DNA from: CAYVQE01 sp964454005
GTDB taxonomy: Bacteria > Myxococcota > B64-G9
Assembly (NCBI GenBank): GCA_964454005.1
Contig: CAYVQE010000006.1
Location: 41,399-105,398 of the forward strand
Direction of reading: 5' to 3'
DNA: 64,000 bases
Part shown: one piece after another, positions 58,988 to 64,000 of the stretch
Layout of the letters: the number at the start of each line of letters is the position of its first letter
Position numbering within the stretch: position 1 is the stretch's first letter
Translations under genes and position numbers: made by a program
The notes under the pieces: model-generated
What the model was told of the DNA's origin: nothing
Seen by the model: only the letters and a program-made list of their open reading frames with translations
The model's database searches: none

Positions 58988-60835
58988 ATGCGATTGACCA
59001 TCGCCAGCGGTAAGGGCGGTACCGGCAAGACCACCCTGGCCACCAACCTGGCCATCCGGCTGGCCCGCTCGGGCCGGCCGGTGGCCTACCTCGACTGCGA
59101 CGTGGAGGAACCTGACGGGCACCTGTTCCTGCAACCGCAGATCGTCGAGCGGCGGCCGGTCATGCAGCGGGTGCCCGATGTGGACCAGGCGCGTTGCAGC
59201 TTCTGCGGCGATTGCGCGGCGGCCTGCCGCTTCGCGGCCATCGCCGTGCTGCCCGAGCGGGTGCTGACCTTCCCGGACCTGTGCCACGGCTGCGGCGGCT
59301 GCCGGCTGGCCTGTCCCGAAGGAGCCATCCGCGAGGCCGACTACCCCCTGGGCCAGGTGGAGTGCGGCCGGGTGGCGCTGGATACGGCCGCTGCGCTGTG
59401 GTTCGCCCAGGGGATACTCGAGATCGGCCGCCCAAGCGCGGTGCCGGTGATCCAGGCGGTGCTGAAATCGGCGCCGGCGGATCGGCTGCAGCTCATCGAC
59501 AGCCCGCCCGGCACGGCTTGCCCCATGGTCGAGGCGGTGCGCGAGGCCGATGCGGTACTGCTGGTCACCGAGCCGACGCCTTTCGGCCTGTCGGACCTGA
59601 AGATGGCCGCGGCCGTGGTCGAGCAGATGGCCAAGCCCTGCGCCGTGGTGGTCAACCGCGCCGGGGCCGGGGCCGACGGCGAGCTGCGCCGCTGGTGCCA
59701 CCGGGTCGGCCTGCCCATCCTGGCCGAGCTGCCGGACGAGCGCCGGGTGGCCGAGGCGATCGCGCGCGGCGAGCTGGCCGCCGATGCCGTACCAGAGTTC
59801 GGCAAACAGCTCGACCGGCTGGCCACCAAGGCCCTGCAGCTCGGCCGGCAGCCGGCGCCGGCGCTGCGGGTCCGCGAGCTGGCCGAGCCGGAGCCCGAGG
59901 CCAGCGACGCACCGCAGCCGGCCGATGGGCCGCTGCCCGATCAGCCGCAGCCCAAATCGCTGGTGGTCATCAGCGGCAAGGGCGGCACCGGCAAGACCAG
60001 CATCTGCGCCTCGCTGGCTGTGCTGTCCGGCGAGGCGGTGGTGGCCGACTGCGATGTCGACGCGCCCGACCTGGAGCTGGTGCTGCAGCCCGAGCACAGC
60101 CACAGCTGGCCCCATACCAGCGGTTGGCGCGCCCGGGTCATCGAGCAGGCCTGCATCGGCTGCGGCGAGTGCGCCGAGCTGTGCCGCTTCGATGCCATCT
60201 CGCTGCAGCCCGGCGGCACGGGCGAGATCGCTCGCATCGATCCGCTGGCCTGCGAGGGCTGTGGGGTATGCGCCGACAGCTGCCCGCTCGAGGCCATCGC
60301 CCTGGACCAGCCGGTCAACGGCCGCTGGTCGGTGTCCGAGACGCGCTGCGGGCCGCTGGTCCACGCCCGGCTGGGCGCCGGGCAGGAGAACACGGGCAAG
60401 CTGGTCACCACCGTGCGCACCCAGGCCCGGGCGCTGGCGGCCCAGACCGGCCGGGCGCTGGTGCTGGCCGATGGCTCGCCGGGCATCGGTTGTCCGGTGA
60501 TCGCCTCGATCACCGCGGCCGATCTGGTGCTGGTGGTGGCCGAGCCGAGCGTCTCCGGGCTGCACGACACCCGCCGGGTGCTCGAACTGACGCGCCGGCT
60601 CGAGGTTCCGGCCAGCGTGGCCATCAACAAGGTCGACCTGGCGCCGGCGGCCAGCCAACAGATCGAGCAACTGGCCACCGAGTTCGGGCTTTCCGTGCTG
60701 GGCCGGATCCGCTACGATGCCGCGATCACCCGGGCCCAGGTCCGGCGACGCGCGGTGGTCGAAGACTCCCAGGGAGCCGCGGCGCAGGACATCCGGGCCC
60801 TCTGGGAAGGAGTGCGCCGTGCCCTCGACCGCTGA
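58988..60835 (+). CDS. Tandem fusion of two MinD-family ATPases, each with two [4Fe-4S] motifs
   Basis: 615 residues. First half: deviant Walker A SGKGGTGKTT (7-16), ferredoxin-like CSFCGDCAAAC and CHGCGGCRLAC (about 58-105), and switch/ATPase motifs (LIDSPPGTACP). Second half: SGKGGTGKTS (about 328-338), CIGCGECAELC and CEGCGVCADSC (about 388-440) and ADGSPGIGCPV. The linker between the halves is Pro/Glu-rich (about 300-325). In related Orp-type loci these are usually two separate adjacent genes, so this is a head-to-tail fusion. Walker and Cys ligands are intact in both halves. It follows DUF5320 by 22 bp without a clear SD. Confidence 0.88.
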   Translation: MRLTIASGKGGTGKTTLATNLAIRLARSGRPVAYLDCDVEEPDGHLFLQPQIVERRPVMQRVPDVDQARCSFCGDCAAACRFAAIAVLPERVLTFPDLCHGCGGCRLACPEGAIREADYPLGQVECGRVALDTAAALWFAQGILEIGRPSAVPVIQAVLKSAPADRLQLIDSPPGTACPMVEAVREADAVLLVTEPTPFGLSDLKMAAAVVEQMAKPCAVVVNRAGAGADGELRRWCHRVGLPILAELPDERRVAEAIARGELAADAVPEFGKQLDRLATKALQLGRQPAPALRVRELAEPEPEASDAPQPADGPLPDQPQPKSLVVISGKGGTGKTSICASLAVLSGEAVVADCDVDAPDLELVLQPEHSHSWPHTSGWRARVIEQACIGCGECAELCRFDAISLQPGGTGEIARIDPLACEGCGVCADSCPLEAIALDQPVNGRWSVSETRCGPLVHARLGAGQENTGKLVTTVRTQARALAAQTGRALVLADGSPGIGCPVIASITAADLVLVVAEPSVSGLHDTRRVLELTRRLEVPASVAINKVDLAPAASQQIEQLATEFGLSVLGRIRYDAAITRAQVRRRAVVEDSQGAAAQDIRALWEGVRRALDR

Positions 60836-61595
60836 GATCGCCCCGCCCATCGCCGCCCGAATACAGCGCGAAGCCGCTGAGCCGGCCCGGCCGCGCAGCG
60901 TGGCCGACGTGCGCATCGGGCTGACCTACACCGCCGTGGTGCTCGACGACGGCGGCTTCGGCCTGGCGCTGACCTTTCTCGACGGCTGGGAGCGCGGCTG
61001 CCAGGCCTTCGGCGAGCGCGAGAGCCTGATCGGCCGGCCGGCCGGCGCCCTGCTGGAGTGGCTGTCCTCGCGCATCCCGGTCGAGGCGGCGCTGGGGCTG
61101 GCCTGCGCCAACGCCCTGTTCAACCGGCCCGGGTCGGCCCAGGTGGGCGGCGACGTGCTGGAGCAGGCGGGGCTGCGCGAAAGCGATCGCGTCGTCATGG
61201 TGGGCCACTTCCGCCCCATCGAGAAGCGGCTGCGGGCCCAAGTGGCCGAGCTGGCCATCTTCGAACGGCGGCAGCCCGATCCCGGGGTGCAGTCGGCCGA
61301 CGAGGTCTTCGCGGCGCTGCCGCAGGCCGACGTGGCCCTGATCACCTCCACCGCGCTGCTCAACCACACCCTGGATCCCATCCTGCAGGCGGCCCGGGGC
61401 TGCCGGCAGGTGGTGTTGCTGGGCGCCTCCACGCCGCTGGCGCCGGCGGCCTTCGCCGGCACGCCGGTCAGCCTGCTGTCCGGGGTGGTGGTGCGCGAGC
61501 CCGAAGCCGTGCTGCAGACCGTCTCACAGGCCGGGGGGATGTCGGTGTTCAAACGCTACGTGGACAAGGTCAACCAGCTGGTGGCGCGCGACTGA
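60819..61595 (+). CDS. DUF4213/DUF364 putative heavy-metal-chelation protein
   Basis: 258 residues from GTG 60819, which has GAAGGAG 6 nt upstream and overlaps the ATPase gene by 17 bp. N-terminal DUF4213-like part (about 15-110; IGLTYTAVVLDDGGFGLALTF, LEAALGLACANALFN-type block) and C-terminal DUF364 (about 115-255; VVMVGHFRPIEKRLR, DVALITSTALLNHTLDPIL, VVLLGASTPLAP). DUF364 is annotated as a putative metal-chelation family. Its place between two MinD/Mrp-type ATPases suggests metal or cluster supply to the NifX proteins; that is inference. Confidence 0.85.
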   Translation: MPSTAEIAPPIAARIQREAAEPARPRSVADVRIGLTYTAVVLDDGGFGLALTFLDGWERGCQAFGERESLIGRPAGALLEWLSSRIPVEAALGLACANALFNRPGSAQVGGDVLEQAGLRESDRVVMVGHFRPIEKRLRAQVAELAIFERRQPDPGVQSADEVFAALPQADVALITSTALLNHTLDPILQAARGCRQVVLLGASTPLAPAAFAGTPVSLLSGVVVREPEAVLQTVSQAGGMSVFKRYVDKVNQLVARD

Positions 61596-61621
61596 GCCAC
61601 CGACCCGAAACGAGGAAGACG

Positions 61622-62902
61622 ATGAGCGACAAAGGCGATTGTTCCGAGTGCAACGAGCAGGACTGTACAGCCCAGCAGCAGCACCCCGGTGAACGCCCCG
61701 AGGCCTTCGCCATGCGCCAGGCCATGGCCGCCCGGTTGTGTCTGATCGAGCGCAAGTTGGTGGTGCTGTCCGGCAAGGGCGGCGTGGGCAAGTCGACCGT
61801 CTCGGTCAACCTTGCCGTCGCGCTGGCCGCGGCCGGCAAGCGGGTGGGCTTGCTGGACGTGGACCTGCACGGACCCAGCGTGCCGGTGCTGCTGGGGATG
61901 GAGGGCACCGGGGTCCAAGGCGACGGCCAGGCCATGCTGCCGGCCGAGGTGGCCACCCCGGGCGAGCGGCTGAAGGTGATGTCCATCGGCATGCTGCTGC
62001 AGGATCCCAAGCAGGCCGTCATCTGGCGCGGCCCGCGCAAGGCCGGCGCCATCCAGCAGCTGGTGCGCGACGTGAACTGGGGCCCGCTGGACTTTCTGAT
62101 CATCGACTGCCCGCCGGGCACCGGCGACGAGCCGCTGGCTGCGGCCGAGATGCTCGAGGGCAGCGGCGAGGCGCTGGTGGTCACCAGCCCGCAGCAGGTG
62201 GCCGTCTCCGACGTGCGCCGTTCGCTGGGCTTCTGCCGCGAGCTGAACATGAAGGTCATCGGCGTGATCGAGAACTTCAGCGGCTACGTCTGCCCGGACT
62301 GCGGCGCCCGGGCCTCGCTGTTCGGCCAGGGCGGCGGCCAGCGGCTGGCGGCCGAGTTGGGGGTCGACTTTCTGGGCGGCGTGCCCATCGACCCGCGGGT
62401 GGTCGCCGGCGGCGACGCCGGCCGGCCCATCGCCCTGGAGCCCGACGGCGGCCCGGTCAAGGAGGCCTTCGCCGCGCTGAGCCGGCGCCTGATCGCGTCC
62501 AGCGCCGAGGACGGCGCCGGCGCTGATGCGCCCGCCGCGACCGCGGGCGATGACGGCCGGCACCAGCGCATCGCCGTGCCGGTCAGCCAGGGCGCGCTGT
62601 GTCCCCACTTCGGCCACTGCGAGCACTTCGCCCTGTTCGAGGTCGATCGCGAGTCCAGGCGCATCATCGGCAGCCGGCCGCTGCAGCCGCCGGCCCACGA
62701 GCCCGGCGTGCTGCCGCGCTGGCTCGGCGAGCAGGGCGCACAGGTCATCCTGGCCGGCGGCATGGGCATCAAGGCCCAGCAGCTGTTCGGCGACAACGGC
62801 GTCGAGGTCGTCGTCGGCGTGCCCCAGGCCCCGCCCGAAGAGGTCATCCAGGCCTACCTCGACGGCACCCTGAGCCCCGGCGAGAACGCCTGCGATCACT
62901 GA
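61622..62902 (+). CDS. Mrp/NBP35-type Fe-S carrier ATPase fused to a NifX domain
   Basis: 426 residues. Cys-rich start (CSECNEQDC), Mrp ATPase (Walker A SGKGGVGKST near 50, DVDLHGPSVPVLLGM, LIIDCPPGTGDEPL) and the cluster-binding CxxC of YVCPDCGAR (about 221-224). From about 315 a second domain of the NifX/orange-protein type (RIAVPVSQGALCPHFGHCEHFALFE split over two blocks, AGGMGIKAQQLFGDNGVEVV). The fused layout is the one seen in Orp-type clusters. Its NifX domain is another cluster-binding unit, giving the operon three. Last gene of the operon. Confidence 0.9.
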   Translation: MSDKGDCSECNEQDCTAQQQHPGERPEAFAMRQAMAARLCLIERKLVVLSGKGGVGKSTVSVNLAVALAAAGKRVGLLDVDLHGPSVPVLLGMEGTGVQGDGQAMLPAEVATPGERLKVMSIGMLLQDPKQAVIWRGPRKAGAIQQLVRDVNWGPLDFLIIDCPPGTGDEPLAAAEMLEGSGEALVVTSPQQVAVSDVRRSLGFCRELNMKVIGVIENFSGYVCPDCGARASLFGQGGGQRLAAELGVDFLGGVPIDPRVVAGGDAGRPIALEPDGGPVKEAFAALSRRLIASSAEDGAGADAPAATAGDDGRHQRIAVPVSQGALCPHFGHCEHFALFEVDRESRRIIGSRPLQPPAHEPGVLPRWLGEQGAQVILAGGMGIKAQQLFGDNGVEVVVGVPQAPPEEVIQAYLDGTLSPGENACDH

Positions 62903-63111
62903 GCCCCGGTCTCCGCAACCTGGAGAGCGAGCGTCGCTGGCCCGAGTCTCGAGCGCGCACCCTCCAGGAATCCCGCTGTTCTGAATTCTCCCCGGCAGAA
63001 GGGCGAGGACAATAAAAACAAAGAGTTGGAAGTCCCCAGAGGGCTTCGCGCTCGCGGTGGGCTGCGAAAATTGACTTCAGCCACCGTGCCATGAAAACAT
63101 CGACCTCCATC

Positions 63112-63168
63112 GATGGCGGTGGAGTCCGCCGATAACCGTCACCCCAGCCGTGACCAATGACTCCTGCG
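63112..63168 (+). ncRNA. Fluoride riboswitch (crcB motif)
   Basis: Core GGCGGTGGAGTCCGCC (63115-63130) with P1 stem GGCG/CGCC, conserved GATAACCG, stem GTCAC/GTGAC (63138-63142 / 63150-63154) around CCCAGCC, and 3' ATGACTCCT. The loop GGAGTC (63121-63126) pairs perfectly with GACTCC (63159-63164), the pseudoknot of this class. It sits directly upstream of crcB. A 9-bp hairpin (63185-63193 / 63208-63216) before the SD may be the expression platform. The rest of the 339-bp interval 62903-63241 shows no gene; TTGACT at 63071 is a possible -35. Confidence 0.88.
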
Positions 63169-63241
63169 TGTCGTTCGAATCGGCGCCGTGGGAGCTGCTC
63201 CACAAAATCCCACGGCCCTTCTGGAAGCGAGGAGGCGGCCT

Positions 63242-63625
63242 GTGGTTCAATTCTTGTGGGTCTGCGCTGGCAGCGCAGCGGGCGGGGGTGCGCGCTATCT
63301 CTTGTCGCTCGGTGCGATGAGGCTGTTCGGAGCCGGGTTTCCATACGGCACCATCGTCGTCAACTTCCTGGGCTCCTTTCTCCTCGCGGCGATCATGTTG
63401 GTCGGAACGGAGACGACGGTGTTGTCGCCTACGGCACGCATCGCCCTGTCGATTGGCCTGATGGGGGGATTTACGACGTATTCCACCTTCAGCTACGAAA
63501 CCCTGAAGTACCTCCAAGATGGCAGCTGGGCTTTGGCGTTGGCCAATGTCCTGGTGACGGTTCTTGGATGTCTGGCCGCAGCCTGGCTAGGATGGACTGT
63601 CTCCAGGTGGCTGCTCGCGATGTGA
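63242..63625 (+). CDS. crcB: Fluoride exporter CrcB/Fluc
   Basis: 127 residues, normal CrcB length, from a GTG with AGGAGG 6 nt upstream. Dual-topology channel that expels fluoride. Four hydrophobic segments; conserved GGGARYLLS, Asn of TIVVNFLGSF, and GFMGGFTTYSTFSYE (here GLMGGFTTYSTFSYE). It is under a fluoride riboswitch and followed by DUF190, a usual pairing. Codon use is less GC-biased than in the rest of the window. An upstream in-frame ATG at 63188 lies inside the riboswitch-linked hairpin and is not favoured. Confidence 0.92.
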   Translation: MVQFLWVCAGSAAGGGARYLLSLGAMRLFGAGFPYGTIVVNFLGSFLLAAIMLVGTETTVLSPTARIALSIGLMGGFTTYSTFSYETLKYLQDGSWALALANVLVTVLGCLAAAWLGWTVSRWLLAM

Positions 63626-63651
63626 AGCTCGCCAGATAAGGAGCAATCGCC

Positions 63652-64000
63652 ATGCGTATCCTAAACGGTGAACAGTTGCTGGTTCGGGTTTTCATCGGCG
63701 AATCGGACAGGTGGCAACATCGTCCCCTCTACCTGGCCTTGGTCGAAAGATTGCGCGAGCAGGGCTTTGCCGGCGCGACCGTCCTGCGCGGCGCGGCTGG
63801 TTTCGGAGCCCGCAGTGTGCTACACACCACCAACATTTTACGCCTTTCCGAAGACTTGCCGGTGGTGGTGGAAATCGTCGACAGCGAAGAACGGATCGAG
63901 AAGCTGATCCCGATGCTCGACGAGATGGTCCCCGAAGGACTGGTGACCCCATCTTATTCACGGCCTGGTCATCCTGAAGCCTCAGGAAAACTTGGTTTCG
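63652..64000 (+). CDS. DUF190 protein, running off the window edge
   Basis: 116 visible residues. MRILNGEQLLVRVFIGESDR, then WQHRPLYLALVERLREQGFAGATVLRG, LRLSEDLPVVVEIVDSEERIEKLIP, the recognisable PII-like DUF190 fold often found beside crcB. The usual domain would end near EGLVT; here the frame continues past it to the window edge (SYSRPGHPEASGKLGF), so the true C-terminus is outside or the end has diverged. SD AAGGAG. Confidence 0.8.
   Translation, partial: MRILNGEQLLVRVFIGESDRWQHRPLYLALVERLREQGFAGATVLRGAAGFGARSVLHTTNILRLSEDLPVVVEIVDSEERIEKLIPMLDEMVPEGLVTPSYSRPGHPEASGKLGF

Noticed and set aside
63188..63241. ATG at 63188 as the start of crcB
   Set aside because: It adds 18 non-conserved residues, lies in the hairpin after the riboswitch and has no SD, whereas GTG 63242 has AGGAGG at the right distance and gives the normal length.

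Overview
The window is very GC-rich and densely coded. Its content points to a diderm bacterium of the deltaproteobacterial/Myxococcota kind, at least partly anaerobic. The evidence is a set of cysteine-rich lipoproteins, thrombospondin type-3 outer-membrane proteins, a PEGA-tailed Ser/Thr kinase, ExbB/ExbD/TonB with a TonB-dependent receptor, LolA, a BY-kinase, DUF58/BatA proteins and a sigma-54-controlled MinD/Mrp/NifX cluster. Three runs of exactly 100 N mark scaffold joins in a draft (probably metagenomic) assembly, and each lies in low-complexity coding sequence. No tRNA, rRNA, CRISPR array, IS element or phage gene was seen.

Layout. 1-3.9 kb: tail of a Cys-rich protein, then ftsK behind a near-consensus promoter. 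3.9-9.7 kb (minus strand): a tightly coupled operon ugd, an epimerase-like protein with a disrupted active site, a beta-CASP RNase-like hydrolase, rimO, lolA. 9.8-10.4 kb: YedK/HMCES-type protein. 10.6-18.6 kb (plus): exbB, exbD, tonB, TonB-dependent receptor and three envelope proteins. 18.6-22.6 kb (minus): lipoprotein, TerB-like protein and a CASTOR/POLLUX-like channel. 22.7-27.2 kb (plus): BY-kinase, sugar aminotransferase and a NusG paralogue. 27.3-33 kb: an OmpA/TSP3 protein divergent from a TPR protein and two paralogous Cys-rich lipoproteins. 33-38.4 kb: a Ser/Thr kinase beside DUF58 and BatA-like genes. 38.4-41 kb: cysteine synthase, fmt, def. 41.2-50.1 kb (minus): metK, a Cys/Met PLP enzyme, priA and a giant receiver/coiled-coil/DUF4388/J-like protein split by two assembly gaps. 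50.2-56.1 kb: an outer-membrane protein, a LonB-like protease, an acyl-CoA dehydrogenase remnant and a TSP3 lipoprotein. 56.3-62.9 kb (plus): a sigma-54 activator followed by two GG-N10-GC promoter candidates and a NifX/NifX/DUF5320/MinD-MinD/DUF364/Mrp-NifX operon. 63.1-64 kb: a fluoride riboswitch, crcB and a DUF190 gene in less GC-biased sequence.

The most interesting parts are: (i) the 56-63 kb cluster, which matches the gene content of the orange-protein (Orp) loci of Desulfovibrio but has a head-to-tail fusion of the two MinD/ferredoxin ATPases and an added metal-chelation-type DUF364 gene; (ii) a family of short palindromes of constant architecture lying in frame inside three unrelated proteins; (iii) the giant receiver/coiled-coil/DUF4388 protein, whose split by a gap is shown to be an assembly artefact by an exact 55-bp duplication; (iv) a MetK and an epimerase with substitutions in signature active-site motifs.
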